Source: Polaromonas sp. A23
GTDB taxonomy: Bacteria; Pseudomonadota; Gammaproteobacteria; Burkholderiales; Burkholderiaceae_C
Length of the DNA: 64,000 nucleotides
Assembly (NCBI RefSeq): GCF_002001015.1
Contig: NZ_MUNO01000016.1
Span: 19,518-83,517 of the forward strand
Reading direction: 5' to 3'
In this document: positions 17,062 through 26,926 of the stretch, one piece after another
Numbering within the stretch: the first letter of the stretch is position 1
Layout: each line of letters starts with the position of its first letter
The notes under the pieces: model-generated
Seen by the model: only the letters and a program-made list of their open reading frames with translations
Databases searched by the model: none
Told to the model about the DNA's origin: nothing
Made by a program: the position numbers and the translations under genes

Positions 17062-17679
17062 TTAGTGGCTGTGCGGCTTGTGCTTGTGAATCTGGATAGC
17101 CACTGGCTGTGCCTCTTCGTGCGCATGATCGTGGCCATGATTGCAATCCGGGCCATGCACGTGGGCAGGCGCTGTTGCCGCCGGTGCATGGGCATGAGAG
17201 TGCCCAGCGTCGTGCGAATGGCCGCCGGCGCTATAGGCCCCGCCTTCCGGCTCAAATGTTTCGTTGACTTCGTTCACGATCAAATGCATGGACCGCAGCA
17301 TGTCGGCCAGCACGTGGTCGGGCTCGATTTTCAGATGATCCGGTTTGAGCTCGATGGGCACATGCCGGTTGCCCAGGTGATAGGCCGCACGCGTCAGATC
17401 AAACGGCGAGCCGTGCGAGCTGCATGCGGTGATGCGAAGCACGGCTTGCTGCGCGGCGACAACTTTGACCATGGAGCCGTCTTCAGCCACCAGCACGTCA
17501 CCGCCGCGCACCAGTGTGCCGCGCGGCAGAAAGATGCCGAGCTGGCGCCCGAGGGAATCGGTTGCCTCGAAGCGGCTTTTCTGGCGAATGTCCCAATCGA
17601 GTTCGATGGTCGATGCGCGTTTGAGGAGCACGGGTGCAAGGCCTTTGCCGCCCGCAATGATTTTGGAAACCTGGATCAC
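17062..17679 (-). CDS. ureE: Urease accessory nickel chaperone UreE
   Basis: 205 residues when started at the GTG at 17679-17677, which gives the family-type N-terminus MIQVSKIIAGGKGLAPVL and has AAGG upstream. A longer frame to 17739 has an atypical extension. The N-domain (RASTIELDWDIRQKSRF) and the metal-binding domain (AYHLGNRHVPIELKPDHL) are clear. The C-terminal 45 residues are extremely His-rich, with repeated HSH, HAH, HGHDHAH and ending HKHKPHSH, a nickel store typical of UreE. It donates nickel to UreG. It lies between ureC and ureF in a tight operon. Confidence 0.93.
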   Translation of the reverse strand: MIQVSKIIAGGKGLAPVLLKRASTIELDWDIRQKSRFEATDSLGRQLGIFLPRGTLVRGGDVLVAEDGSMVKVVAAQQAVLRITACSSHGSPFDLTRAAYHLGNRHVPIELKPDHLKIEPDHVLADMLRSMHLIVNEVNETFEPEGGAYSAGGHSHDAGHSHAHAPAATAPAHVHGPDCNHGHDHAHEEAQPVAIQIHKHKPHSH

Positions 17680-17745
17680 GTTGAACCTTAAAAAAAACAG
17701 TATGCCAGCGCCGCAAGCCGCGCGCTCCTGCTGGTCCACGGGAGC

Positions 17746-19464
17746 TCAGAACAGGAAATAGCGCTGCGTCATCGGCAGGCTCACGGCAGGCTCGCAGGTC
17801 AGCAGCTGGCCATCGGCGCGAACGGCGTAAGTCTGGGCATCGACTTCCATTGCCGGTGCGTAGTTGTTGTGGATCATGTGGCGCTTCTGCACCCCGCGAA
17901 TGTTCTTCACGGCAGCCAGCGTTTTGGCGAGACCGAAACGTTCCTTGACGCCACCTGCCAGGCCAGCCTGCGAGACAAAGGTCAACGAACCGCGCGCAAT
18001 GGCGCCGCCGAAACCGCCGAACATCGGGCGGTAGTGCACCGGCTGGGGCGTCGGGATGGAGGCGTTCGGGTCGCCCATGGCGGCCATGGCGATGAAGCCG
18101 CCCTTGAGGATCAGCGCCGGCTTGATGCCGAAGAAGGCGGGTTTCCAGACCACGAGATCTGCCCACTTGCCCTGCTCGATGGAGCCGACTTCATGTGAGA
18201 TGCCGTGAGCAATCGCAGGGTTGATGGTGTATTTGCTGATGTAGCGCTTGGTGCGGAAGTTGTCATTGCGTTCGGTGTCGCCCGGAAGCTTGCCGCGCTG
18301 CGTCTTCATTTTGTGTGCCGTCTGCCAGGTGCGGATGATGACCTCGCCGACACGCCCCATGGCCTGGCTGTCGCTGCTCATCATGCTGATCGCGCCCAGG
18401 TCGTGCAGCACGTCTTCGGCGGCAATGGTTTCCTTGCGGATGCGGCTTTCGGCAAAGGCAAGGTCCTCGGCAATCGCCGGGTCCAGGTGGTGGCAGACCA
18501 TCAGCATGTCGACGTGTTCGTCCAGCGTGTTGACGGTGTAAGGCATGGTTGGGTTGGTGGAGGACGGCAGGAAGTTCTGCTCGCCCACCACCCGCAAAAT
18601 GTCCGGCGCATGGCCACCGCCCGCGCCTTCGGTGTGGAAGGCGCACAGCGTGCGGCCCTTGGTGGCGGCAATCGTGTTCTCGACAAAACCGCTTTCATTG
18701 AGCGTGTCGCTGTGGATGGCAACCTGCGTGTCGGTTTCTTCGGCCACATCCAGGCAGTTGCTGATGGCCGCGGGTGTGGTGCCCCAGTCTTCGTGCAGCT
18801 TCAGGCCAATCACGCCGGCGTTGATCTGTTCGTGCAGAGCAGCAGGCAGGCTCGCATTGCCCTTGCCGAGAAAACCCAGGTTCATCGGAAAGGCATCGGC
18901 CGCCTGCAGCATGCGTTCAATGTTCCAGGGGCCGGGTGTGCAGGTGGTGGCAAAGGTGCCGGTGGCCGGGCCGGTGCCGCCGCCCAGCATGGTGGTAACG
19001 CCCGAGGTCAGCGCTTCTTCAATCTGCTGCGGGCAAATGAAATGGATATGCGAGTCAATGCCGCCGGCGGTGACGATCATGCCTTCGCAGCTGATGATCT
19101 CGGTGCCGGGGCCGATGATCATGTCCACGCCGGGCTGCGTGTCGGGGTTGCCGGCCTTGCCGATGGCAGCGATGCGCCCACCCTTGAGGCCGATGTCGGC
19201 CTTGACGATGCCCCAGTGGTCGATGATCAGCGCGTTGGTCATCACGCAGTCCATCGCGCCTTCGGCACGGGTTTTCTGCGACTGCGCCATGCCGTCGCGT
19301 ATGGTTTTTCCGCCGCCGAACTTGACTTCTTCGCCGTAGCTACCCGCGCGCAGGGTGTAGTCGGCCTCGACTTCGATCAGGAGGTCGGTGTCTGCCAGGC
19401 GTATGCGGTCGCCGGTGGTGGGGCCGAACATTTCCGCGTAAGCGCGTCTTCCTATCGTTGCCAT
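17746..19464 (-). CDS. ureC: Urease alpha subunit (catalytic)
   Basis: A 572-residue catalytic subunit that hydrolyses urea to ammonia and carbamate. All active-site residues are visible: nickel ligands H139 and H141 in DSHIHF, the carbamylated lysine K222 in [10 protein letters not shown]251 and H277, the mobile-flap MVCHHLDP with C324 and H325, and D365 in SSDSQAMGR. Length and sequence are typical, so the enzyme should be active. It starts directly after the ureB stop codon (no gap) and is followed by ureE after 66 bp. Confidence 0.98.
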   Translation of the reverse strand: MATIGRRAYAEMFGPTTGDRIRLADTDLLIEVEADYTLRAGSYGEEVKFGGGKTIRDGMAQSQKTRAEGAMDCVMTNALIIDHWGIVKADIGLKGGRIAAIGKAGNPDTQPGVDMIIGPGTEIISCEGMIVTAGGIDSHIHFICPQQIEEALTSGVTTMLGGGTGPATGTFATTCTPGPWNIERMLQAADAFPMNLGFLGKGNASLPAALHEQINAGVIGLKLHEDWGTTPAAISNCLDVAEETDTQVAIHSDTLNESGFVENTIAATKGRTLCAFHTEGAGGGHAPDILRVVGEQNFLPSSTNPTMPYTVNTLDEHVDMLMVCHHLDPAIAEDLAFAESRIRKETIAAEDVLHDLGAISMMSSDSQAMGRVGEVIIRTWQTAHKMKTQRGKLPGDTERNDNFRTKRYISKYTINPAIAHGISHEVGSIEQGKWADLVVWKPAFFGIKPALILKGGFIAMAAMGDPNASIPTPQPVHYRPMFGGFGGAIARGSLTFVSQAGLAGGVKERFGLAKTLAAVKNIRGVQKRHMIHNNYAPAMEVDAQTYAVRADGQLLTCEPAVSLPMTQRYFLF

Positions 19465-19770
19465 TTACAGAGCCCCTTGCGTCATGCCGCGAAAGCCGTA
19501 GATTTTTCGTTCGCCCGCAAAGTCCACCAACTCCACCGTGCGCTGCTGTCCCGGCTCGAAACGCACAGCCGTGCCCGAGGCGATGTTGAGCCGCATGCCT
19601 TGCGCCGCCGCGCGGTCGAAGCCCAGCGCGCCGTTGGTTTCAGCAAAGTGATAGTGCGAGCCCACCTGGATGGGCCGGTCGGCGGTGTTCTGAACCACCA
19701 CGGTCAGGGTGCGGCGTCCCGTGTTGAGTGGGTGGTCGGGGCCGTTGGTGAGCAGTTCGCCTGGAATCAT
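19465..19770 (-). CDS. ureB: Urease beta subunit
   Basis: 101 residues when started at [16 protein letters not shown], the conserved start. A longer open frame upstream covers part of the neighbouring small gene and is rejected. Family motifs [19 protein letters not shown] and [10 protein letters not shown] are present. It packs with UreA and UreC in the urease trimer. The stop codon abuts the ureC start. Upstream, an unusual 61-residue membrane-protein gene separates it from ureA. Confidence 0.96.
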   Translation of the reverse strand: MIPGELLTNGPDHPLNTGRRTLTVVVQNTADRPIQVGSHYHFAETNGALGFDRAAAQGMRLNIASGTAVRFEPGQQRTVELVDFAGERKIYGFRGMTQGAL

Positions 19771-19777
19771 GGCTGGC

Positions 19778-19963
19778 TCACTTGTCTTTGTTGGACAGCC
19801 AGACCGCCAGGACAACCAGTCCACCCAGGGCGACAAAACCCCAAGCGTCAGAGGCATGCCAGTGGGCGCCTGCCAGCAGGTGACCTTCATGACCAAAAGA
19901 GGCTCCAGCCCAGGTGGTTATTGCGCAAGCAGCTATGGTTTTGAGAGCGGAATTTGGCTTCAT
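19778..19963 (-). CDS. Small exported His-containing membrane protein in the urease operon
   Basis: A 61-residue protein with a signal-like N-terminus ([20 protein letters not shown]), then [16 protein letters not shown] with four histidines at positions 25, 28, 34 and 36, and one transmembrane helix at about 42-57 ending in SNKDK. It lies between ureA and ureB in the same direction, 7 bp before ureB. The HxGH plus HWH arrangement just outside a helix suggests metal binding, and the location points to nickel. It recalls the N-terminal His motif of HupE/UreJ nickel permeases, but the multi-helix permease body is missing. I do not recognise a characterised family. Confidence 0.7.
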   Translation of the reverse strand: MKPNSALKTIAACAITTWAGASFGHEGHLLAGAHWHASDAWGFVALGGLVVLAVWLSNKDK

Positions 19964-20001
19964 GATGTGGACTTTTTGATGAGGTGGGTTGATCACACTG
20001 A

Positions 20002-20304
20002 TCACACAATGGGTTGGTGCACGGTGACGAGCTTGGTGCCGTCGGGGAAGGTGGCTTCGACCTGGATGTCGGGAATCAATTCGGGAATGCCGTCCATCAC
20101 GTCGGCGCGCGTGAGGATGGTTCGCCCTTCGCTCATCAGCTGGGCCACGGTTTTGCCGTCGCGCGCGCCTTCCATCACTGCGGCGCTGATCAGCGCCACA
20201 GCTTCGGGGTAGTTCAGTTTGAGGCCGCGCGCCTGGCGCCGCTCGGCCAGCAGGGCTGCCGTGAAGATCAGCAGCTTGTCTTTTTCTCGGGGGGTCAATT
20301 CCAT
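20002..20304 (-). CDS. ureA: Urease gamma subunit
   Basis: A 100-residue protein starting [20 protein letters not shown], followed by [22 protein letters not shown] and ending [18 protein letters not shown], the complete gamma subunit. It is the first gene of the urease transcript. Upstream, a canonical -24/-12 promoter lies at 20361-20346, giving a short leader, and a GGAGAAACC ribosome site precedes the ATG. A longer frame upstream exists but lacks family similarity. The divergent neighbour is the permease-kinase gene at 20470. Confidence 0.96.
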   Translation of the reverse strand: MELTPREKDKLLIFTAALLAERRQARGLKLNYPEAVALISAAVMEGARDGKTVAQLMSEGRTILTRADVMDGIPELIPDIQVEATFPDGTKLVTVHQPIV

Positions 20305-20345
20305 GGTTTCTCCGGGGGAGGCCGCAGCAGTAGCGTGGGCCGGGG

Positions 20346-20361
20346 TGCAAGAATGGTGCCA
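20346..20361 (-). promoter_or_regulatory. Sigma-54 (-24/-12) promoter of ureA
   Basis: The minus strand reads TGGCACCATTCTTGCA, matching the RpoN consensus TGGCAC-N5-TTGCW with GG and GC separated by exactly ten bases. It lies about 42 bp before the ureA ATG, correct for a start site about 12 bp downstream of the GC. It implies control by an enhancer-binding protein such as NtrC. I did not find a convincing NtrC dyad between it and 20470. Confidence 0.8.
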
Positions 20362-20469
20362 CAGGATGGGTGTCTGCAATACCCGCTTTGCCTCTCCTTT
20401 GTCCTCCTGTGGCATGGAAACTGCACTTGAGCCAGCCTTCCCCACATGACGTATTGACAAGCCTTGTCC

Positions 20470-23400
20470 ATGAATGCCACGGTCAAACCGCCTCCACTGC
20501 CAGCATCCGCTGCCCCTGCCTGGGCGCCTGCGGCATTGGTGCCGGACGGGTCCGAGGCGCCCGTGCAGCGCATCATCAAGGTTCGGCGCGACTACAACAG
20601 CTGGGTTGCCAGCGAAACCATGGAAGACTACGCGCTGCGCTTCACGCCGCAGCGTTTTCGGCGCTGGTCGGAGTGGCGGGTAGCCAACACCGCGTTTGGC
20701 GCTGCGTCGTTCTTGATTCTGGAGGCCGTGGGGGCGACCCTGCTGGTCCAGTATGGCTTTACCAATGCCTTCTGGGCCATTGTTGCCACCGGCTTGATCA
20801 TCTTCATGGCTGGCCTGCCGATCAGTATTTACGCCGCCCGTTACGGCGTGGACATGGATTTGCTGACGCGCGGCGCCGGTTTCGGCTACATCGGCTCCAC
20901 GCTGACTTCGCTGATCTACGCCTCATTCACCTTCATCTTTTTTGCGCTGGAAGCAGCGGTGATGGCCTATGCGCTGGAACTGGCGCTGGGCATTCCGCCT
21001 AGCTGGGGCTACCTGATTTGTGCACTGGTGGTTATTCCGCTGGTCACGCATGGTGTTTCTGCCATCAGCCGGCTGCAGGTCTGGACCCAGCCGTTGTGGC
21101 TGGTCATGCTGGTGGTTCCCTTTGCCTACGTTCTGGTGCGTGACCCGGGCGCTTTTGCGGGTATTACGCACTACAAAGGTGAAAGAGGCACAAATGCAGG
21201 CTTCGATTTGCACCTGTTTGGTGCTGCATTGACGGTTGGTATTGCGTTGATTACCCAAATGGGGGAGCAGGCCGACTATTTGCGCTTCATGCCCGTGCAG
21301 ACGGCCACCAACCGGCGGCGCTGGTGGGCCGGGGTGCTGGCCGGCGGGCCGGGCTGGGTATTGCTCGGTGTGGTCAAAATGCTGGGTGGCGCTTTTCTGG
21401 CCTATCTGGCCATCCAGCACATGGTGCCGCTGGACCGGGCGGTGGACCCGAACCAGATGTACCTGGCCGCTTATGAGTATGTGTTTCCGAACTACGGCTG
21501 GGCCGTGGCCGCGACTGCGCTTTTCGTGGTGATCTCGCAGCTGAAGATCAATGTCACCAATGCGTATGCAGGGTCCCTCGCCTGGTCCAACTTCTTCTCG
21601 CGCCTGACGCACAGCCATCCGGGCCGCGTGGTGTGGGTGGTGTTCAACACCCTGATTGCCTTCATGTTGATGGAGATGAATGTGTTCCAGGCCCTGGGCG
21701 ACGTGCTCGGCCTGTATTCCAACATCGCGATTGCCTGGATGATGGCCGTGGTGGCCGACCTGGTTATCAACAAACCGCTGGGCCTGTCACCCAAAGGCAT
21801 CGAATTCAAGCGCGCGCACCTGTATGACATCAACCCGGTGGGTGTGGGGGCTATGGCGCTCGCGTCGCTGTTGTCGGTGAGTGCGCACCTCGGCCTGTTT
21901 GGTCCCCTGGCTCAGGCTTTTTCTGCATTGATCGCGCTGGGAACAGCGTTCGTCGCTTCGCCACTGATCGCCTGGGCAACCAAGGGGCGTTACTACATTG
22001 CCCGCCACGGGGAGGCCCCCGAGACCGACGCCCAAGGCAACTACAAACCCTATGCACTCAAGCGCTGCGTGATCTGCGAGCGCGACTATGAAGGCCCGGA
22101 CATGGCGCATTGCCCGGCTTACCAGGGGCCGATCTGTTCGCTGTGTTGCACGCTGGACGCGCGTTGCGGTGATTTGTGCAAACCGCAGGCCAGTTTGTCG
22201 GCACAGTGGTCGGCCACCCTGCGCTGGTTGCTTCCGCGCCGTATCTGGCCCTATCTGGACACGGGGTTGGGTCACTTCCTGTTGTTGATGCTGGTCATCG
22301 TCCCCTTGCTGGCCAGTGTGTTTGGATTGCTTTACCACCAGGAAATGCGGGCGCTGCTTGATTTGCAGGCCGCCTCTGAGACAACGCTGCGCTCCGGCTT
22401 CCTGAAGGCCTACATGGCTTTGCTGGTCATCGCCGGGCTGGTGGCCTGGTGGCTGGTGCTGGCGCACAAGAGCCGGCAGGTTGCGCAGGAAGAGTCCAAT
22501 CGGCAGACCCATTTGCTGATGAAAGAAATCGAGTCGCATCGGCAGACCGATGAAGCGCTGCAGCAGGCCAAGCGTGTGGCCGATCTGGCGAACCAGGCCA
22601 AGAGCCGCTACATCAGCGCCATCAGCCACGAGCTTCGTACGCCACTCAACAGCATTCTTGGGTACGCCCAGTTGATGGGGGAAGACCATTCGATACCCGC
22701 ACATCGGCAACAGGCTGTGGGTGTGATCAAGCGCGGCGGCGAACACCTGCTTTCGTTGATCGAGGGAACACTGGACATTGCCCGCATTGAAAGCGGCAAG
22801 CTCACGCTCAATGTCAAACCGATGTACTTTGCCGACCTGGTGCAGGAGATGGCCGGCATGTTCGAGCTGGAAGCGCAGGCGAAGGGGCTGGCTTTTCATT
22901 TCGAATCCGAAGGCGTGGTGCCAGCGGTGGTCCGCGCCGACGAAAAACGCGTACGCCAGATCCTGATCAACCTGCTGGGCAATGCCATCAAATTCACGTC
23001 GCGTGGACGAATTGCGCTGCGCCTGCGCTACGCGCGCGAGATGGCCAGCATCGAGATTGAAGACACCGGGCCGGGTTTGTCGGCGCAGGAAATCGAGCGC
23101 ATCTTCGAACCGTTTACGCGTGCCGCCACCCCCGGTCCGGCCGCACCCGGTGCCGGACTGGGACTGACCATTGCCAAGATGCTGACCGACCTGATGGGCG
23201 GCGAGTTGACGGTCTCAAGCACGCCGGATGTCGGCTCTGTATTTCGCGTCAAGCTGTTTTTGCCGGAGGTTCACCAGGCACCTGGCGCCATGCAGTCAAG
23301 GCCTTCGCGCGGGCACAAGTCTCGCCACGGATACGCGGGTCAGCGCAGGCGTGTGCTGGTGGTCGACAACGAGGAAGCCGATCGCGAATTGCTGGTCAAT

Positions 23401-23970
23401 GTGCTGCAGCCGCTCGGGTTCGAGCTGCGTACCGCAGCCAGCGGCCATGATTGCCTGGACCTGCTCGCTACCGGCTATCAACCCGATGTGATTCTCATGG
23501 ATCTCGCCATGCCCGGTATCGACGGCTGGGAAACCATACGGCGCTTGCGGCGGCTGGAGGACGGGCGAACAGGGGAAGCCTGCATTGCCATTGTCTCCGC
23601 CAACGCTTTTGACAAGGGGCTGGACAACGACGTTGGCATTTTGCTGGAAGACTTCATTCTCAAGCCGGTGCGTCACAGCGAGTTGCTGGACTGGCTGGAG
23701 CGGCGCCTGTCGCTGGTGTGGCTGGATGCGCCTGTACAGTCCGAGGCGCCATCCGCACCGGTGGTGCCGCGGGTGTACCCGGCCGCGGCGCGACTTGAGG
23801 CGCTGCGTGAAGTCGTCAGTCTGGGGTATTACCGCGGCATCATGAACACACTCGACGAGATTGAAAAAGAGCAGCCGCAAAGCGCTGGTTTTGCCGCTGA
23901 AATGCGCGCCCTGGCCCGACAGTTCCAGTTTGAGGCCATGAGCCAGCAGCTTGGCCAGGTGGTGCCATGA
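20470..23970 (+). CDS. NCS1-type permease fused to hybrid histidine kinase (transporter-sensor)
   Basis: A 1166-residue fusion, started at the ATG at 20470 (an in-frame TTG lies 6 bp upstream). Residues 45-505 form a 12-helix nucleobase:cation symporter-1 permease ([39 protein letters not shown]). A cytoplasmic linker carries eight cysteines (C533, C536, C548, C556, C559, C560, C566, C570), looking like a zinc-type cluster. Two more helices follow at about 600-622 and 645-665, then HisKA with H720 (ISHELRTPL), HATPase ([10 protein letters not shown] near 835; [11 protein letters not shown]), and a receiver with D1011. It probably senses a purine, hydantoin or related nitrogen source through the permease fold. 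It overlaps the response-regulator gene by 4 bp and is divergent from ureA. Confidence 0.9.
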   Translation: MNATVKPPPLPASAAPAWAPAALVPDGSEAPVQRIIKVRRDYNSWVASETMEDYALRFTPQRFRRWSEWRVANTAFGAASFLILEAVGATLLVQYGFTNAFWAIVATGLIIFMAGLPISIYAARYGVDMDLLTRGAGFGYIGSTLTSLIYASFTFIFFALEAAVMAYALELALGIPPSWGYLICALVVIPLVTHGVSAISRLQVWTQPLWLVMLVVPFAYVLVRDPGAFAGITHYKGERGTNAGFDLHLFGAALTVGIALITQMGEQADYLRFMPVQTATNRRRWWAGVLAGGPGWVLLGVVKMLGGAFLAYLAIQHMVPLDRAVDPNQMYLAAYEYVFPNYGWAVAATALFVVISQLKINVTNAYAGSLAWSNFFSRLTHSHPGRVVWVVFNTLIAFMLMEMNVFQALGDVLGLYSNIAIAWMMAVVADLVINKPLGLSPKGIEFKRAHLYDINPVGVGAMALASLLSVSAHLGLFGPLAQAFSALIALGTAFVASPLIAWATKGRYYIARHGEAPETDAQGNYKPYALKRCVICERDYEGPDMAHCPAYQGPICSLCCTLDARCGDLCKPQASLSAQWSATLRWLLPRRIWPYLDTGLGHFLLLMLVIVPLLASVFGLLYHQEMRALLDLQAASETTLRSGFLKAYMALLVIAGLVAWWLVLAHKSRQVAQEESNRQTHLLMKEIESHRQTDEALQQAKRVADLANQAKSRYISAISHELRTPLNSILGYAQLMGEDHSIPAHRQQAVGVIKRGGEHLLSLIEGTLDIARIESGKLTLNVKPMYFADLVQEMAGMFELEAQAKGLAFHFESEGVVPAVVRADEKRVRQILINLLGNAIKFTSRGRIALRLRYAREMASIEIEDTGPGLSAQEIERIFEPFTRAATPGPAAPGAGLGLTIAKMLTDLMGGELTVSSTPDVGSVFRVKLFLPEVHQAPGAMQSRPSRGHKSRHGYAGQRRRVLVVDNEEADRELLVNVLQPLGFELRTAASGHDCLDLLATGYQPDVILMDLAMPGIDGWETIRRLRRLEDGRTGEACIAIVSANAFDKGLDNDVGILLEDFILKPVRHSELLDWLERRLSLVWLDAPVQSEAPSAPVVPRVYPAAARLEALREVVSLGYYRGIMNTLDEIEKEQPQSAGFAAEMRALARQFQFEAMSQQLGQVVP

Positions 23971-24938
23971 GCGCGCGCCCGCTGGAACAGACACTGGACC
24001 GCGCCAACAGCGACGTGGTGTTGATCGTCGACGATGTGCCGGACAACCTCTCTGTGTTGCACGATGCGCTTGACGAGTCTGGTTTTACCGTGCTGGTGGC
24101 CACCTCCGGTGAGGCGGCCCTGCAACGCGCAGCCCAGGCCTTGCCCGATATTGTTTTGCTTGACGCGATGATGCCGGGCATGGACGGCTTTGAGGTGGCC
24201 AAACGCCTCAAAGCCGACGCCAGAACCGCGCACATTCCCATTATTTTCATGACAGGGCTGACCGAGACCGAGTACCTTGTTGCCGCGCTGGAGTCCGGCG
24301 GCGTCGACTACGTCACCAAACCGATCAAACCCAAAGAAGTGTTGGCCCGCATCGGGGTGCATCTGCAAAGCGCGCGTGAAAAAAGCCAGGCCCGCAATGC
24401 GCTTGACGCGTTTGGCTACGCGACCATTACCGTGCGGGTCAGCGACGGCAAGCTGATGTGGCAGACCCCGCTTGCGCGTGACCTGCTGTTGCAGTACTAC
24501 GGCAGCAGCGCGCCGCAGACGCCCCAGGCGGTTCTGGACTGGTTGCGCCGCCATCTGGCTGACGCAGAGCGCCAGATAGAGCCGCCGCGCCTGAGTTGCC
24601 CCAGCCCGGCACCGGGGTCGCGGCGGCTGACTTTCCGGCTGCACCAGCAAACCGGGGACGACGACTGGCTGATCATCATGCGCGAGGAGTCGGACGAGAC
24701 TGTCATTCAGGCCATGAGCCTGTCTTTCAAGCTCACCGCACGCGAAGCCGAGGTGCTTTACTGGGTGGTTAAAGGCAAGATCAACCGCGACATCGGCGAC
24801 ATTCTGGGGACCAGCCCGATGACCGTTAAAAAGCACCTGGAGCGCGTGTTTGCCAAGCTCGGCGTGGAAACCCGTACCGCGGCAGCCGGCATGGCCATGA
24901 GCCGCATCAGGCTGTTGCACCCCCAGTTTGAAGACTGA
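23967..24938 (+). CDS. LuxR-family response regulator, partner of the permease-kinase
   Basis: A 323-residue regulator. The receiver domain (residues 16-135) has VDDVPDN and the phospho-acceptor D66 in VLLDAMMPGMDG, with the conserved lysine in YVTKPIKP. A middle region of about 100 residues (PAS-like, YATITVRVSDGKLMWQ) precedes a LuxR helix-turn-helix (LTAREAEVLYWVVKGKINRDI then TVKKHLERVFAKLGV, about 255-310). The start overlaps the kinase stop by 4 bp, so the two form a phosphorelay. Targets are unknown; the divergent urease operon or purine-degradation genes are natural candidates. Confidence 0.92.
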   Translation: MSARPLEQTLDRANSDVVLIVDDVPDNLSVLHDALDESGFTVLVATSGEAALQRAAQALPDIVLLDAMMPGMDGFEVAKRLKADARTAHIPIIFMTGLTETEYLVAALESGGVDYVTKPIKPKEVLARIGVHLQSAREKSQARNALDAFGYATITVRVSDGKLMWQTPLARDLLLQYYGSSAPQTPQAVLDWLRRHLADAERQIEPPRLSCPSPAPGSRRLTFRLHQQTGDDDWLIIMREESDETVIQAMSLSFKLTAREAEVLYWVVKGKINRDIGDILGTSPMTVKKHLERVFAKLGVETRTAAAGMAMSRIRLLHPQFED

Positions 24939-25140
24939 GGGCCGTCAACGGGGCCCCCACGGTCGTTCACTGCGTGTAACTCCCGAGGCCTTGCAGGCCG
25001 CGGCTCGCGAGACGCTTCGCCTCTGTCGCCTGTCCAAAGCTGCTCAAGCAGCTTTGGAGCCGCAGGCTCCAGCCCATCGGGGGCCACTGCGCCTGCGGAC
25101 TGGCGAAGCCAGATCCGCGGCCCCTGCTTGTAAATGCGGG
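24939..25140. repeat. GC-rich palindromic cluster (REP-like), no gene
   Basis: This intergenic stretch is packed with inverted repeats. CCAAAGCTGCT-CA-AGCAGCTTTGG occupies 25034-25057, followed immediately by GGAGCC-GCA-GGCTCC. No T run follows the stems, so they are not standard terminators. No coding signal is seen. Confidence 0.55.
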
Positions 25141-25190
25141 GACAAGTCGTGCGTTGTACCGGGCTTTGTGCAGGCTTTCGTGGTAACGGT

Positions 25191-25496
25191 TACAATAAGA
25201 GCTTCGGTAAAGCATCAGCTTTTTACATCGAAGCCCCCTTACCAAGCGGCTTCCTTCTCAATTGCGGCGCTTCCAAGAGCCCGAATTCACAGCGTTTTCA
25301 GTGCCCCAACGGCCCTGAACCCTCTCAAGCGCTGTTCCATTTCCCGTCGAGCACTTTCCCAACGGTGCCCACGCAAGGCTCAACAGCTCAGCCCCTGGCA
25401 AAGGCGTGGCGGTCAGAAACCGAACACCGTTGGCTTGCTTGCAGGCCGTTTATTTCCCTATTTATCAAGCCGGGACACATACCCGGCACAGAGTTT
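25191..25496 (+). promoter_or_regulatory. Promoter and long structured leader of the 25497-infA transcript
   Basis: A -10-like TACAAT lies at 25191. It is followed by a hairpin with GCTTCG (25201-25206) opposite CGAAGC (25229-25234) and inner GTAAAGC/GCTTTTTAC. About 260 bp of non-coding sequence then leads to the ATG at 25497. Long leaders ahead of a second IF-1 and cold-shock genes are known in related bacteria, so temperature control is plausible but inferred. Confidence 0.4.
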
Positions 25497-25736
25497 ATGA
25501 ATATCGACAACACCCATATCGCGGTGGGCAAGTACCTTGTCTCACCGCTGGCCAAACCGCAAGGCGAAGGCCTTTACGCGGCCTCGGTCTCTATCCGCTC
25601 CGGCCAAGGCAGCGCCACGCATGACCGCGTGATGCGTTTCAGCGGACTTTTTGACAGCGCGGCTGCGGCCGTGCACTACGCGACCGAGCATGCGCTCGGC
25701 TGGATCCAAGAGCGGTCTTGCCCGGCTTGCGCCTGA
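25497..25736 (+). CDS. Small hypothetical protein upstream of infA
   Basis: A 79-residue soluble protein ([50 protein letters not shown], and a C-terminal CPAC pair). The central [15 protein letters not shown] pattern looks conserved and resembles small proteins I have seen next to cold-shock genes in Burkholderiales, but there is no characterised function. The CPAC end could bind metal or form a disulfide. The gap to infA is 44 bp on the same strand, so co-expression is likely. Confidence 0.7.
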   Translation: MNIDNTHIAVGKYLVSPLAKPQGEGLYAASVSIRSGQGSATHDRVMRFSGLFDSAAAAVHYATEHALGWIQERSCPACA

Positions 25737-25780
25737 GCGACCACGTCCGACAACTATTCAAATTCCAAGGAGTTTTCATC

Positions 25781-26032
25781 ATGGCTAAAGAAGAACTGAT
25801 TGAGATGCACGGACTGGTCAACGAGGTGCTGCCTGATTCGCGCTTTCGCGTGACGCTGGACAACGGCCACAAGCTGGTGGCCTACACCTCCGGCAAGATG
25901 CGCAAGAACCACATCCGTATCCTGGCCGGTGACCAGGTGTCGCTGGAGCTGTCGCCCTACGACCTGAGCAAGGGCCGTATCACGTTCCGCCACATTGCAG
26001 GCCGCGGCCCCGGACCATCGCGCACTCATTAA
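25781..26032 (+). CDS. infA: Translation initiation factor IF-1
   Basis: An 83-residue protein of the S1/OB fold: [47 protein letters not shown] and the signature [22 protein letters not shown]-1 binds the 30S A site and aids initiation. A C-terminal extension ([13 protein letters not shown]) of about 10 residues exceeds the 72-residue E. coli form. The ATG at 25781 follows AAGGAG. It is not in a ribosomal-protein context, so this may be the second, condition-specific infA common in Burkholderiales. A strong terminator follows. Confidence 0.95.
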   Translation: MAKEELIEMHGLVNEVLPDSRFRVTLDNGHKLVAYTSGKMRKNHIRILAGDQVSLELSPYDLSKGRITFRHIAGRGPGPSRTH

Positions 26033-26076
26033 GCGGACATTTCAAAGGCTTTTTGGCCTCCAGCCACTGTCTAACG

Positions 26077-26117
26077 GGCGCGGCTAGCTATCTAATTGAT
26101 AGCTAGCCGCGCCTTTT
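26077..26117 (+). terminator. Rho-independent terminator of infA with a perfect 16 bp stem
   Basis: A 16 bp perfect stem (26077-26092 with 26098-26113) around TAATT is followed by TTTT. The stem includes TAGCTATC/GATAGCTA, the same core as the gene-end repeats. It also separates infA from the convergent DUF502 gene, though only the plus strand has a T tract. Confidence 0.85.
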
Positions 26118-26121
26118 CACT

Positions 26122-26733
26122 TCAAGGCTGGGGCGCGTTGCCGGCTTGCCCGGGCGGGCGCGCCATCCAGGCAAACATTGAAGCGCGCATGGCCTCCTCG
26201 ACCGACATCGCAATTGGTTGCACCCATTCGACGGGTACAAAAACCGTATAACCGCCAATCATGTAACCCATAGGCAGGTATACCGCCACCCGCTCCCCGG
26301 GTAGAAAACCTTGCGGCATGTCTGCAAAGCTGCGGCGCGTGATCAGTCCGACGATTTCCATGGCGTGGCCGGGCATGCGCAGGATCACCACACTTTGCTC
26401 GCCCTGTTTGCCTGCGGGCGAGAAAAAATCGGCAAAACTCTTGAGCGACGAGTAAATGCTTTTGACCACCGGCAGGTTGGTAAAGGGCAGCTCGACAAAC
26501 GACAGTGCCTTGCGAACGCGCTGCTTGGACATCATGTACCCGATTACCACGATGCCTGCGACGCCGACCAGCAGTCCCATGCCCGGCACATAAAAGCTGC
26601 CGAACAAGGGGCGCAGGATCCAGAGGGTCAGTGTCTCCATCCACGCCAGAAAAATATACAGAACGTAAACCGTCAGGGCCAGAGGCATGACCGTGATCAA
26701 CCCGCGAAAAAAATATTTGTAGAGCTGTTTCAT
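26122..26733 (-). CDS. DUF502 family membrane protein
   Basis: A 203-residue protein started at MKQLYKYFFRGLITVMPLALT (an in-frame ATG 18 codons upstream gives a non-conserved extension). Two transmembrane helices lie at about 12-33 and 52-73, followed by the conserved LPVVKSIYSSLKSFADFFSP and MPGHAMEIVGLITRR segments and VYLPMGYMIGGYTVFVP. DUF502 proteins are inner-membrane proteins of unknown role. It is convergent with infA. Confidence 0.9.
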   Translation of the reverse strand: MKQLYKYFFRGLITVMPLALTVYVLYIFLAWMETLTLWILRPLFGSFYVPGMGLLVGVAGIVVIGYMMSKQRVRKALSFVELPFTNLPVVKSIYSSLKSFADFFSPAGKQGEQSVVILRMPGHAMEIVGLITRRSFADMPQGFLPGERVAVYLPMGYMIGGYTVFVPVEWVQPIAMSVEEAMRASMFAWMARPPGQAGNAPQP

Positions 26734-26926
26734 GGTGGGTGAGCAAGGAGGAAGTCTGCCGGGCGATATGGCCGGGCTATGCCCCAATATACAGAAGCTG
26801 ATTGACGCCGGGTGTCTGTCACCTGGCCGGTGTAGGCCTGTCCCTACCCTTTTTTTCGACTGTTTCCGGCAACCGGGGCGCCGCCGCCTGTTTATCTTTG
26901 ATTTCTTGCTATCAAAGAGAACTCAT

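Noticed and set aside
18205..19944. Long open frame of 579 codons opposite ureC and ureB
   Set aside because: It is the antisense shadow of high-GC urease genes; the sequence has no domain pattern and the urease frame has full active-site motifs.
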